Source: Paenibacillus sp. JNUCC32 (GTDB lineage: Bacteria; Bacillota; Bacilli; Paenibacillales; Paenibacillaceae). Taken from it: a stretch of DNA of 64,000 nt. This document shows positions 51,703-60,794 of this stretch, in pieces (within the stretch, counting starts at the first letter, position 1; every line of letters begins with the position of its first letter). The stretch covers positions 2,542,001-2,606,000 of the forward strand of contig NZ_CP062260.1 in NCBI RefSeq assembly GCF_014863545.1. Direction: 5' to 3'. Under the pieces are notes generated by a model, which was not told the DNA's origin, did no database searches, and saw only the letters and a program-made list of their open reading frames with translations. A program made the translations under genes and the position numbers.

Positions 51703-52851
51703 TCTGGTGCCCATGCCCGATTCGGATAAACGGGTGGCTTTGACGATATAGGAAGCCAGTCCGGGGATCATTCGGACGATGCCGGGATAGAAGCGATTGC
51801 TTTTGGCAAAAGCCAGATTCTGAATTCTTCTCGCCCTTCGAAGCAGCTGCGCAAAGGTGCGATTGGCGTCGTGCGTGTACTGATTTTGCCATTGAGCGAA
51901 GTTGATTTCTCCGTTTAAATATTTGTCGGTCCAGCCGGAGCACAGCAGTGATGAACGCAGGGCAACCGACATTCCGTCTCCGCAAAGCGGCGGAAGCATC
52001 AGCATGGCATCGCCGATGTGCGGATATTGCGACCAAGGTTCCGGTTTGTCGGATAAACGAAGTGGGGCAATCGATACCTGGGTGCCCTCAACCGCCTCTC
52101 CTTCAGCCAATCGTTCAGTTAACCTATTGTTCGAGCGCGATGCGGCTTTGAGAATTTCGGGTACCGATTTGCCGCTTCCTTGTACCGATTTCAAGGTCAG
52201 CAATGCAGCCACGTTGACCTTCCCATTCTCGACCGGCGATATCCCGACATAACCGCCATCGCAAAAATACAACTCCACCCTGGAAGGCACTGTGATGCCG
52301 GCAAAATGCGATTTTACGCCGACATATACGGTATCATCGCGATATGTTTCGGCTGAAGCAACACCGCGCGGCTTCTTAGTGCCGTAGGCTCCAATGACGG
52401 CTCTTGCCTCATACCGAATTAGCTCGTTCCCTTGCCTCGTTTCGACTTCATATCGATGATCGCCCCGCTTCCGGATCTCGGTCACGGTAGACCCCGTTAC
52501 AATCTCCGCACCCGCGCTCAAGGCATTCTCATGCAATAGGCGATCCAGCTCGTAACGGCTGATGCCGGTAGCTTTACCCGGTAACGGAGCGGTGATGACG
52601 CCGCCATGAGGCATCACGATAGAGGCATGATTCATCGCAGCGGGATTCATCTCTTGGACTTGAAGATGGACACCCAGATATTCCAGCATCTCTCGAGTCT
52701 CTGGGGACATGAATTCACCGCAGGTTTTGTGGCGCGGAAAGGATTGGCGATCCAGCAGTATCGTACGATGCCCCTGCTTGGCAAGCTGCAGGGCACAGCT
52801 CGTGCCGGCAACTCCCGCGCCGATGACCATCACATCGGCTTGCTTTGACAT
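51700..52851 (-). CDS. FAD-dependent monooxygenase/reductase of type III PKS cluster
   Basis: 383 residues in the geranylgeranyl-reductase/PHBH-like flavoprotein group. The FAD Rossmann motif is VMVIGAGVAGTSCALQLA at the N-terminus, then RKxTCGEFxSP-like KTCGEFMSP, and near the end LPPLCGDGMSVALRSS, the second FAD-binding GD motif. It may hydroxylate or reduce the ring formed by the neighbouring PKS, as SrsC does for alkylresorcinols; this is inference. It follows the methyltransferase gene by 59 bp and ends the cluster at a terminator. Confidence 0.87.
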   Translation of the reverse strand: MSKQADVMVIGAGVAGTSCALQLAKQGHRTILLDRQSFPRHKTCGEFMSPETREMLEYLGVHLQVQEMNPAAMNHASIVMPHGGVITAPLPGKATGISRYELDRLLHENALSAGAEIVTGSTVTEIRKRGDHRYEVETRQGNELIRYEARAVIGAYGTKKPRGVASAETYRDDTVYVGVKSHFAGITVPSRVELYFCDGGYVGISPVENGKVNVAALLTLKSVQGSGKSVPEILKAASRSNNRLTERLAEGEAVEGTQVSIAPLRLSDKPEPWSQYPHIGDAMLMLPPLCGDGMSVALRSSLLCSGWTDKYLNGEINFAQWQNQYTHDANRTFAQLLRRARRIQNLAFAKSNRFYPGIVRMIPGLASYIVKATRLSESGMGTR

Positions 52852-52910
52852 ATGTGAACACCCGCCTTTTTGCTTGCATGAAGAATTTAATCATCGGTTT
52901 CGGCAACCGA

Positions 52911-53633
52911 TTATGTCTTCCTATCGTTCGGGATAACAACGGAATAGCGGAACAATGGCTTCCATCGATAGGTCAAAGTGGCGTGATTAAGCTGCTCTTT
53001 CAGCTCTCTCCAATCTCTCCCTTTAAACCCCTTGGCAACCGATAACGGCCCATCGTGACGAATATAACGATTGCGTGAGATGAGACGCGTTGTGATCCAG
53101 ACGGCCGCGTAAGGCACAGGATGCCGATGGATATCGTTAATGACGACGCCATGAACGGAGGTTCGCAGCATATGCGACACGATCTCCATGAGCTGTTGTC
53201 CCTGAAAATGGTGGATGAACTGGGATCCGGTCACGATATCAGCCGACGCATCGGGCAGTTCCTTAACGTCCGCGCGGCGTACATGAACCCTCGGTTCATG
53301 ACGAAACAGCCGTCTCGCCTCTTCGCAGGCTTCTTCCGTCACATCGACTAAGGTAATGCTCAGCTCCACGCCCATTTGATCCGACCATTGCAGCAGCTTC
53401 CGGTTCACATCGCCGGAACCCGCGCCAACATCCATGATGCTAAGGGTATACGGACAGCCGATCGATTTCCAGAGCTTCACCACGCCGTCCAAGGTCGGGC
53501 CCGGTGCCGCGAATATGCGATTCAACCGCCTTAAATGCCGGAGCGCTTCGCTCAGCTCTTCTCCGCCCATGGTGAAGTCATCCATAAGCTCATCTTCTTG
53601 TGCCCGGATGGACAGCGTTCTAAAGAAGGACAT
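52911..53633 (-). CDS. SAM-dependent methyltransferase of type III PKS cluster
   Basis: 240 residues, class I fold. Motif I is SIMDVGAGSGDVNRKLL and motif post-I is ITLVDVTEEACEEA, with DIVTGSQFIHHF as motif IV. It is thus unlike the isoprenylcysteine-type membrane methyltransferases (YpbQ, SrsB) common with Bacillus and Streptomyces type III PKSs. Start ATG at 53633 overlaps the PKS stop by 14 bases with AAGGAG eight bases upstream, so the two are co-translated. It probably O- or C-methylates the polyketide. Confidence 0.88.
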   Translation of the reverse strand: MSFFRTLSIRAQEDELMDDFTMGGEELSEALRHLRRLNRIFAAPGPTLDGVVKLWKSIGCPYTLSIMDVGAGSGDVNRKLLQWSDQMGVELSITLVDVTEEACEEARRLFRHEPRVHVRRADVKELPDASADIVTGSQFIHHFQGQQLMEIVSHMLRTSVHGVVINDIHRHPVPYAAVWITTRLISRNRYIRHDGPLSVAKGFKGRDWRELKEQLNHATLTYRWKPLFRYSVVIPNDRKT

Positions 53634-54777
53634 GGTCCTGCTCCTTAACCGATGGCGCATAAGCCTTTACATAGGTAAAACGCATAAGCTCCGCCGTCAA
53701 GCCAGGTCCGAAAGCCATGGCTACTCCTTCCGTCGAAGCTTCATTACGTTCTTTCATCTTCTGGCGCATCGCGTTCAGCACGAACATAATCGTCACGGAG
53801 GAGAGATTGCCTGCCGTTCTTAGAATCTCCCGGCTGTATTGGGTTTGCTCATCGGTCAAGCGCATTACTTCCTGCACCGAATCTACGATGCCCCGGCCGC
53901 CCGGATGGATCGCCCATAATTCCGGAAGCTTGTCGCCTCCCAGCAGAACACGAAGCTCATCCTCCAGATGAGTACCGAGCAATTTGGGAATACGCGGCGA
54001 CAGGAAAAGATCAAAGCCCGTATTGCCTACCTCCCACGTCATATCCTCCGTTGAATCCGGGAGCAGGACGGAATATCCCGTGCCGAGCTCCACATAATGC
54101 CGATGCTCTGCTTCCGGCTGACCGATGACACAGGACGAGGCACCATCGCCGAAGAATGAGGCCGCAAACAATGCTTCCCTCTCCCGAACCGGCTGGAAGT
54201 GAAGCGTGCAAAGCTCGACGCACACGACCAGCACCTGCGAACCCGGCGCCCCGCTCACAACATCCCGCGCCATTTGGATTGCTTTAAGACCAGCGGCACA
54301 GCCTTGGAAGATTAACGGCAAACGATTGACCCGCGGAGAAAGCCCCAGCTTCCGGATCAACAGAACATCCATCCCCGGCTGGTATTGACCCGTGCAGCTG
54401 ACCGTAATGAGATGCGTAATTCGATCCGGAGACATGCCGGCATCTTTCAATGCCTTCTCGGCAGCTTCCACGCCAAGCGGAAGGGCCTCTCTCTTATATG
54501 TATCCATACGCTCTTCGGTTGTCGGAATGACGGACGCGTCATGGGAGTTCAAATATCGGCACTTCTCCAAGGGATCCAGATAGTTGGATTCGCAAGTATA
54601 ACGAGTTTCGACACCGCAGGATCGAAATACTCTTCGGGCAAAGCGGGCCAGATCGGGTCTGTCCTGCAGCGTGGATGCGATTAATTCTGCGATATCCGAC
54701 TGAGCTACGGAATGCACCGGCAATGCCGTGCCCATCCCGAGAATCGCGACATCGGATCTACCGTTTGTTTGCTTCAT
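53620..54777 (-). CDS. Type III polyketide synthase (chalcone/stilbene synthase family)
   Basis: 385 residues, thiolase fold, condensing malonyl-CoA extenders on an acyl starter without an acyl carrier protein. The Cys nucleophile is in FQGCAAGLKAIQMA, the His in LWAIHPGGRGIVDSV and the Asn in TAGNLSSVTI, so the Cys-His-Asn triad is complete. Close in kind to B. subtilis BcsA/BpsA and other bacterial alkylpyrone or alkylresorcinol synthases. ATG at 54777 is preceded by GGAGG; TATAAT lies 25 bp upstream. First gene of a three-gene unit with methyltransferase and flavoprotein. Likely product: a methylated, oxidised long-chain pyrone, resorcinol or quinone. Confidence 0.92.
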   Translation of the reverse strand: MKQTNGRSDVAILGMGTALPVHSVAQSDIAELIASTLQDRPDLARFARRVFRSCGVETRYTCESNYLDPLEKCRYLNSHDASVIPTTEERMDTYKREALPLGVEAAEKALKDAGMSPDRITHLITVSCTGQYQPGMDVLLIRKLGLSPRVNRLPLIFQGCAAGLKAIQMARDVVSGAPGSQVLVVCVELCTLHFQPVREREALFAASFFGDGASSCVIGQPEAEHRHYVELGTGYSVLLPDSTEDMTWEVGNTGFDLFLSPRIPKLLGTHLEDELRVLLGGDKLPELWAIHPGGRGIVDSVQEVMRLTDEQTQYSREILRTAGNLSSVTIMFVLNAMRQKMKERNEASTEGVAMAFGPGLTAELMRFTYVKAYAPSVKEQDHVLL

Positions 54778-54931
54778 GCTCAAACCTCCTGCAGTCTTGG
54801 AATTATACATGATTACCCACCCGGGGGCTTTTTGAATTCGTTTAACTTCTATTTGAGGTTAGGATAACCCGAACATGGCAAATCATATCCAATTCAAACC
54901 AAATCACTTGTAAAATCGCATCCGCAAACAA

Positions 54932-54956
54932 AAAAAACCACGATCACGTGGTTTTT
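54932..54956 (-). terminator. Terminator downstream of the 177-residue hypothetical gene
   Basis: AAAAACCACG, four-nt loop, CGTGGTTTTT with more T residues leftward. It isolates the PKS cluster from the gene at 55039. Confidence 0.9.
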
Positions 54957-55038
54957 CAGACTCGACGATCCTTGTCATCAAAGGAAAAGCAATGGCTGTT
55001 GATCCTGAACGGATGAACGCAATGGATCTACGGTTATA

Positions 55039-55572
55039 TTACTTGCCGGGTTCGGCTTCGTCATCCTGACTTCCCAGAACTTCCGCATGGGCAAGAAGAA
55101 CCCATTGGTTGGATTGGTCGTAACCGGATACCTCGGCAACCACACGATATCGAGGGTACATCCATTCGGGAGGGGTACCGGCTTCCAGAGCGGAGGTGTC
55201 CGTCAAACCGACCGCATGCGGCTCTAGCAAATGAATCAAAGTGCCTTGCGGAAAAAAGGCCTCGATCCAGCCTTCTACTCGTGCGCCGATAGGAAACATG
55301 CGCTGGATCCGCTGCCAGTCCTCCATCCAGACCAAAAGCTGTTTCTGCCAGAGCTCTTCGAATGCAGCTTGACTGATTTCTTCATAATAGGGTTCTTTCG
55401 GATCAAGCGGATGCTCCGCCAGCAAGAAATGACGGGAGTCATGCTTTCGGTTCGACGTGATCCAGCTGCCGTCCTCATCATGAACCATCTGCCTGTAAGC
55501 CGTTCCGTCGTGATCCACTTCAAAATACCAGGTCCCCATTCCCGGTTCCTGAACATCTTTCAGATATTTCAA
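55039..55572 (-). CDS. Hypothetical protein with possible S1-like C-terminal domain
   Basis: 177 residues that I do not recognise as a named family. The N-terminal half is rich in acidic and aromatic residues (MGTWYFEVDHDGTAYRQMV). The second half (FPIGARVEGWIEAFFPQGTL then AVGLTDTSAL) has the rhythm of an S1/OB-fold beta barrel (GxxVxGxIxxFFPxGxxIxL), and ends in an acidic tail. Start is TTG at 55572 with AGGAGGA upstream. Monocistronic with its own terminator. Nothing is seen in the 270 bp between it and the dehydrogenase gene except that gene's terminator. Confidence 0.7.
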   Translation of the reverse strand: MKYLKDVQEPGMGTWYFEVDHDGTAYRQMVHDEDGSWITSNRKHDSRHFLLAEHPLDPKEPYYEEISQAAFEELWQKQLLVWMEDWQRIQRMFPIGARVEGWIEAFFPQGTLIHLLEPHAVGLTDTSALEAGTPPEWMYPRYRVVAEVSGYDQSNQWVLLAHAEVLGSQDDEAEPGK

Positions 55573-55801
55573 AAATCGTCCTCCTATCAGCTGAACAACC
55601 GTTCAAGAAATTCGGCCAAGTTCCGGTGGCGGCTCTTGGCCCGGCTGGTCGTATTCCATCGATGATCATCCGTGTTTCGGAGTGCCTCTTCCATTCCAAG
55701 TTCAGGTTTATGCACCGTAGATTGTTTTTTGATATGGCACCCGGTTTATTTTACCATATCCAGGTGCTTGGGCGCGGCGTCTTTTCTTTACTATATCAAA
55801 C

Positions 55802-55829
55802 AAGCCTGATTGCGACTGCAATCAGGCTT
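55802..55829 (-). terminator. Terminator of the second sugar uptake operon
   Basis: AAGCCTGATTGC, four-nt loop, GCAATCAGGCTT: perfect 12-bp stem 13 bp past the Gfo/Idh/MocA stop, followed leftward by TGTTTGATA. Confidence 0.8.
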
Positions 55830-55842
55830 CAAGATCTAAACA

Positions 55843-57129
55843 TTAATTTCCGGACATCGTTCTGATCGGCTCGCTGAACTGCTGCGCAAACACCTTTAGC
55901 TCGATGATCTTTCCATCCACTCTCGACTGCTCAGCCGCGAATGCCATAAGGTGGCTTTGAACGGAACGGCTTGCCGATGTAAGTCCTTGATTGTTTCCTC
56001 CCGTTTGCACCAATCTCAGAAAATCCTTGATCAGACCCATATCTCCGCCGCCGTGGCCGACATGGCCGCCCCGGTCCGCAAAAGAAATTCGCTCGACCTT
56101 CCCGCTGCCAAAGTGAATGATCTCTATTTCGTTCTTCTCCATGGCTCCGCGGATTTCCCCGCGGGTTCCCATCAGCTTGATCGTGCGGCTGACATCTCGC
56201 GTAAACGCACTCATCGTGAAGGCGACCGTCACGCTGTTGGCAAACTCCATATTGACGACCTGATGATCCACCACGTCATTGTCGCAATGGTATACGCATC
56301 TGCCGTACGGCCCCTCCAGCAGCGCTTGATATCGGGCATCATAACTCATATCGTCGCTGATCGCCGAGGTCGGCCAATTCGTGTCCTCGGTCAAATAATG
56401 ATCAGGTGCATAATAGAGGCACTCATCCGAGACCGGACATCCGTCCAAACAGCGCTTCGGTGCGCCTTCCGGTGCCTGTGCAGCCGTAAAATGGCTCAAG
56501 GAGCCGAAGGAGGACACCCGGACGCAATCCGAATCGGCAAGCCAGAGCAGCATATCAAGATCATGGCAGGACTTGGCCAGTATCATTGGGCTGGAATCTT
56601 CCGTCCGCCGCCAATTCCCCCGCACAAAGCTGTGCGCTTGATGCCAATAACCCACGTTCTCGTTATGCTGAATCGACATCAATCGGCCGATAGCCTCACG
56701 CTCCAGCAGCTCCTTGATGGTGGAAAAAAACGGCGTGTACCGAAGCACATGACAGATCGAAAATACCAAACCGGCCTGCGAAGCCATTTCACCCATCCGG
56801 ATGCACTCTTCGGGATCCGGAGACATCGGCTTTTCCAGAAGCACATGGTAGCCGGCCGCAAGCGCCCGCATTGTCGGCTCGAAATGCTGCTTATCCTGGG
56901 TACATATGAACACGGCGTCCGCGACCTTGGGCGCTGTAAAAAAATCATTCCAATTCTCGAAGCATGCCGCGTCTTCAAGCCCATGCCTTTCTTGAAACTG
57001 TTCCCTCCGCTGCCGATTCGGTTCTGCGACGGCGACTACCTCCATCTCATGGGGATGCTGCAGGGCATATTCCATATAATTGATGCCCCGCAGTCCGGCT
57101 CCGATCAGGGCGACCTTCACTTTATTCAT
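55843..57129 (-). CDS. Gfo/Idh/MocA family oxidoreductase with Cys motif
   Basis: 428-residue NAD(P)-dependent sugar dehydrogenase. N-terminal Rossmann motif KVALIGAGLRGINYMEYAL, then the family signature VLLEKPMSPDPEE (catalytic Lys in EKP) and SCHDLDMLLWLAD with the active-site Asp/His region. An insertion at about 225-250 bears three cysteines (RCLDGCPVSDECLYYAPDHY), common in a Bacillota subgroup and perhaps metal-binding. It ends the importer operon, 24 bp after the permease gene, and should oxidise or epimerise the sugar brought in by that system. Confidence 0.92.
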   Translation of the reverse strand: MNKVKVALIGAGLRGINYMEYALQHPHEMEVVAVAEPNRQRREQFQERHGLEDAACFENWNDFFTAPKVADAVFICTQDKQHFEPTMRALAAGYHVLLEKPMSPDPEECIRMGEMASQAGLVFSICHVLRYTPFFSTIKELLEREAIGRLMSIQHNENVGYWHQAHSFVRGNWRRTEDSSPMILAKSCHDLDMLLWLADSDCVRVSSFGSLSHFTAAQAPEGAPKRCLDGCPVSDECLYYAPDHYLTEDTNWPTSAISDDMSYDARYQALLEGPYGRCVYHCDNDVVDHQVVNMEFANSVTVAFTMSAFTRDVSRTIKLMGTRGEIRGAMEKNEIEIIHFGSGKVERISFADRGGHVGHGGGDMGLIKDFLRLVQTGGNNQGLTSASRSVQSHLMAFAAEQSRVDGKIIELKVFAQQFSEPIRTMSGN

Positions 57130-57153
57130 CCGTTTCCTCTCCCTCCGTAGGTC

Positions 57154-58041
57154 TTATTCTTTCACGCTTCCGACCGTCATCCCTTTGACAAAATACTTCT
57201 GCAGGAACGGATACACGACCATGATCGGCAGTGCGCCCATGAAGATTTGGGCCGTTCGAAGCGTTTTTTCGCTCAAATTCTCCATCGCCTTGATCTGTTC
57301 GATCGAAATCGAGGTCATTTGGGAATTGATCGACATAATGAGGGTGGACAAATAGGTTTGCAGCGGGTATTTTTCCGGCGAATTCAAATACAGAATACCG
57401 TCAAACCAAGCATTCCAGTGCCCCACGATGGTGAACAGACCGATTGTCGCAATGGACGGCAGCGAAACCGGCAGGTAAATTCGCCATAATATTCTCCAGT
57501 GTCCCGCACCGTCAATCGTTGCCGCTTCTTCCAGCTCCTTCGGGATCGTCCTGAAGAAGTTCAGCATCAGAACCATGTTCCATACGTTAAGCGCTCCAGG
57601 CAGAATCAAAGCCCACACGGAGTCGATGAGTCCGGTATTCTTCACGACCATGTACGTGGGAATCAATCCCCCGCCGAAAAACATCGTTATGGCAAAAAAC
57701 CACACATACGGCGTACGGAACTTAAATTGATGATTCGATTTCGATAATGGATACGCCGTTATGAATACGAGAAGCATATTCACCGCCGTCCCCAACACGA
57801 CTCGGGTAAGCGAGACGCGGAACGAACGGAAAAACTCTACCTTTTCGCCCAAGTACCGGTAAGCGTCCAGGTTAAAGCCCACGGGCCAGAGTCTCACTTC
57901 TCCCGCCATTGCGGCCGTATTCGAGCTTAGCGAAATCGAGAGCAAATGAACGAACGGAATGATACCGAGCAAGGTGATGAGGGACAGCACCAGCGTATTC
58001 GTGATTACAAACAGCCTTCTGCTGATCGTTGGTTTATGCAT
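57154..58041 (-). CDS. ABC sugar permease, LplC type (second system)
   Basis: 295 residues, about six membrane helices. EAA loop is EAATIDGAGHWRILWRIYLP and the C-terminus FLQKYFVKGMTVGSVKE is typical. Pairs with the next upstream permease; 20 bp gap. AGGTAGGA precedes the ATG. Confidence 0.93.
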   Translation of the reverse strand: MHKPTISRRLFVITNTLVLSLITLLGIIPFVHLLSISLSSNTAAMAGEVRLWPVGFNLDAYRYLGEKVEFFRSFRVSLTRVVLGTAVNMLLVFITAYPLSKSNHQFKFRTPYVWFFAITMFFGGGLIPTYMVVKNTGLIDSVWALILPGALNVWNMVLMLNFFRTIPKELEEAATIDGAGHWRILWRIYLPVSLPSIATIGLFTIVGHWNAWFDGILYLNSPEKYPLQTYLSTLIMSINSQMTSISIEQIKAMENLSEKTLRTAQIFMGALPIMVVYPFLQKYFVKGMTVGSVKE

Positions 58042-58061
58042 CTTCCTACCTCCACTCCGGC

Positions 58062-58952
58062 CTAAAAGATCCGATAATTGTTATATTTGTAAGCCGCATA
58101 GTACGTCACGGCCACGAGCGCCAGAGAGATGACGGATTTAAAGAAACCGACGGCGGCGGCAGGACCGAACTGCTGGCTGAACATGCCCAGTCGATAAACG
58201 AAGGTATCAATAATATCCGCCCCTTCATAAACCGTCGGGTTGTACATGATCAAGATCTGCTCGAAGCCTGCGTTAAGGATGCCGCCTAGGCTTAACACGC
58301 CAAGCAAAATGAGAATCGGCGCCATGCCAGGCAGCGTGATGTGAATCATCTGCTTCCATCTTCCGGCTCCGTCTACTTCTGCTGCCTCATACAGCGTCGC
58401 ATGGATTCCGGTGATGGCTGCAAGCATGACGATCATGTTGTAACCCATCCCTTTCCATACATCCGATCCGATGACGATCCCGCGGAACCAGTTATTATCC
58501 AGCATGAACATGATCGGTTCCATATGGAGCGCGCCCAGAAGGCCGTTCACCGGACCATTCAAGGAGAACAATTCGATGATGACGCCGCCGAGCACGGTCC
58601 AGGACAGAAAGAACGGCAGAAAGATGGCGGATTGGATAAAGCGCGAAAACCATCTTCGCGTGACTTCGTTGAGGAGCAGTGCCAATATCAGGGGCACCAG
58701 TAAAAACAAAACCATTTTAAATACGGAAATCACGATGGTATTCCACAGAACCTGCTTGAAATCGGGCAGTTCGAAGACATAGCGGAAATTATCGAAACCG
58801 ACGAAATCCGAGCGGAAGAATCCTGCCAGCGGCTCGAATTGCTGAAAGGCCATCACAAGGCCGGCCATGGGCCCGTATGCGTAAATCAACGTGACAATGA
58901 CTCCCGGCAGCAGCATCAAATGCAGCAAATATTCTTTTTTCAGCGTTCTCAC
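58062..58952 (-). CDS. ABC sugar permease, LplB type (second system)
   Basis: 296 residues. First helix LMLLPGVIVTLIYAYGPMAG, EAA loop EAAEVDGAGRWKQMIHITLP, C-terminal AAYKYNNYRIF as in the LplB group. GTG at 58952 is chosen because GGGGAGG lies eight bases upstream; an ATG at 58973 lies before that site. The 84-bp gap to the binding-protein gene holds a stable stem-loop. Confidence 0.92.
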   Translation of the reverse strand: MRTLKKEYLLHLMLLPGVIVTLIYAYGPMAGLVMAFQQFEPLAGFFRSDFVGFDNFRYVFELPDFKQVLWNTIVISVFKMVLFLLVPLILALLLNEVTRRWFSRFIQSAIFLPFFLSWTVLGGVIIELFSLNGPVNGLLGALHMEPIMFMLDNNWFRGIVIGSDVWKGMGYNMIVMLAAITGIHATLYEAAEVDGAGRWKQMIHITLPGMAPILILLGVLSLGGILNAGFEQILIMYNPTVYEGADIIDTFVYRLGMFSQQFGPAAAVGFFKSVISLALVAVTYYAAYKYNNYRIF

Positions 58953-58979
58953 AGATGAAACCTCCCCGTCCATTTCAAA

Positions 58980-59020
58980 CGGGAGGAGTCTGCCGGCTTC
59001 CTCAAGGGCTTCTCCTCCCG
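58980..59020 (-). other. Intergenic stem-loop between binding-protein and permease genes
   Basis: CGGGAGGAG (58980-58988) and CTCCTCCCG (59012-59020) form a perfect nine-bp stem with a 23-nt loop that holds an AAGCC/GGCTT inner pairing. There is no T-run. Such hairpins often stabilise the binding-protein mRNA or partly stop transcription, giving more binding protein than permease. Confidence 0.5.
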
Positions 59021-59036
59021 CTTTATCAATCCAAGA

Positions 59037-60761
59037 TTATTTGGCGCCCTGCTGGCCGTACCAATCATTGACTTCCTGGGTGATCTGATCCCCGCCCAGC
59101 GATTTCCAGCTCTGAACGAATTTATCGAATTCGTCCAGCGAGGCCCCCATGACGATCTTGGTGAAGGTTTCCTGCATCAGCTTATCAAGCTGGGAGCCCT
59201 TCTCGACTTGAGTTGCCGTTGGCAGTCCGTAGAACTCGTTATTTACGTAAGCTTGATTCTCTTTGATTTGCCGCGTCATGCCCCAGCCGCCGTCTTTCGC
59301 CGCCCGGCTGAAATATTGGCCCCAGTTTACGCCTTTCGAGGCATTCGCGGTATTGCCTGCAAGATAATCCTTTGCCGCCTTGAAGACGTCGGCCACATTT
59401 TTGTAGTTCTCGTCATCCAGCGTGATTTCCGTTTGGTTTGCATCGAGAGCCTTGTTTACTTCCGTATAGATCGTTTCGATTTGTGCCGGATTATAGATCC
59501 GTGGGTTGAACCAATTGTAGACGTATCCTTTTTCCGCTTTGTTCTGGTCCATGTATTTCTTGTTGCCCATCTCGATGTAGAAGTTGATCATTTTGATGGC
59601 GGCTTCCGGATTCTTCATTTTTTTGTTCACGACCACGAGTTTGTTGCTGCGGATTTTGGGTACCATGGACTTGCCCGGCCCGCCGAGTCCGGGAATCTGA
59701 AGGGCAATCCAGTCTGCCTTGGGATCCTTGTCAACATTCAGATTCAACGGCCAGTTCGGATACCACCATTCCCCGTAAGAAATGCCCACCTTGCCTGCCG
59801 TAATATCTTCAACGGACTTGTTCTCGTCCTTCAAGGCGAATTCTTTGTCCAGAATTCCCTCCTTGTACCAGGACTGCAGCTTGCCCAGCGCGGTCTTGAC
59901 TTCCGGTTGTATGAGCCCGGGGATCAGCTTGCCGCTGTCGTCCTTGATCCAGGCCGATTGATTGTCCCCAATGGAAGGGTAAGCGCCAAATCCATTGAAG
60001 AAGCCCCTCAGGTCAAAGCCCCAAAAGAACAGATTCTTTTGCATGGCGATACCGTAGGTGTCGTTTTTGCCGTTTTGATCGGGATCCTGCTGCACAAAGG
60101 CTCTAGCAACCTGCTCCAGCTCATCCATCGTTTTCGGCGGCTGCAGCTTCAGGTTATCGAGCCAGTCCTTGCGGATCCAGAGCAGCTGGGTGGACAGGAA
60201 CGGATCCTCGAAACCGGGAATCGCGAGCAGCTTTCCGTCTGAGGTAAACGTCTTCATCGCAAAGCCGCCGTCGGATTCCATGTATTTTTTCAGTGCCGGC
60301 GAAGCGAAGTCGTTATAAGCTTGGGTGAGATCGGCAAGCATGTCCTGCTTCTTCAGCTTCTCGAAGTTCTTCTGATCCAGCTCCATAATGTCCGGCAGGT
60401 CGGCCGAAGCCATGGCTAATGAAAACTTTTGCTCGAACTGGCTGGAAGGCACCGTCCATTTGTACTGGACTTCAATGTTCAGCATGTCTTTGAGGTCTTT
60501 GAAATAAGCATTCTGTTCGGGCGTGATCCCTTGCGGCGTCCGCGGGTCCTCGGGCGGATTGTAGCCAAGCACTTGCGTGACCGTTACCGTTTCAGGATAT
60601 TTGCCGAGAGGATCCGGCGGCGTTGTATTGGAGTTCGCCTCCTCGGCAGAGGTTTTGTTCGGTGTCCCCTCCGATTCGTTCCCCTGATTCGAGCATGCCG
60701 CCATTACCGAAAGCGTCATCGTGCTAATCAACATCATTTTCGCTAGTTTGGTCCATTTCAT
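59037..60761 (-). CDS. Sugar-binding lipoprotein of ABC importer, LplA/LipO-like
   Basis: 574 residues. The signal peptide ends in the lipobox VMAAC (Cys22), followed by an acidic Asn/Ser/Thr linker, then a bilobal solute-binding domain (VQYKWTVPSSQFEQKFSLAM; MELDQKNFEKLKKQDMLADL, a family-wide stretch; GGWGMTRQIKENQAYVNNEF). Compared with the first importer's protein it lacks the DUF3502 end. AAGGGGG precedes the ATG. A promoter with a cre-like site lies directly upstream, so it heads its own transcript besides read-through from the two-component genes. Confidence 0.93.
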   Translation of the reverse strand: MKWTKLAKMMLISTMTLSVMAACSNQGNESEGTPNKTSAEEANSNTTPPDPLGKYPETVTVTQVLGYNPPEDPRTPQGITPEQNAYFKDLKDMLNIEVQYKWTVPSSQFEQKFSLAMASADLPDIMELDQKNFEKLKKQDMLADLTQAYNDFASPALKKYMESDGGFAMKTFTSDGKLLAIPGFEDPFLSTQLLWIRKDWLDNLKLQPPKTMDELEQVARAFVQQDPDQNGKNDTYGIAMQKNLFFWGFDLRGFFNGFGAYPSIGDNQSAWIKDDSGKLIPGLIQPEVKTALGKLQSWYKEGILDKEFALKDENKSVEDITAGKVGISYGEWWYPNWPLNLNVDKDPKADWIALQIPGLGGPGKSMVPKIRSNKLVVVNKKMKNPEAAIKMINFYIEMGNKKYMDQNKAEKGYVYNWFNPRIYNPAQIETIYTEVNKALDANQTEITLDDENYKNVADVFKAAKDYLAGNTANASKGVNWGQYFSRAAKDGGWGMTRQIKENQAYVNNEFYGLPTATQVEKGSQLDKLMQETFTKIVMGASLDEFDKFVQSWKSLGGDQITQEVNDWYGQQGAK

Positions 60762-60794
60762 GATGGCTATATCCCCCTTGATCTGGCGTATTCT

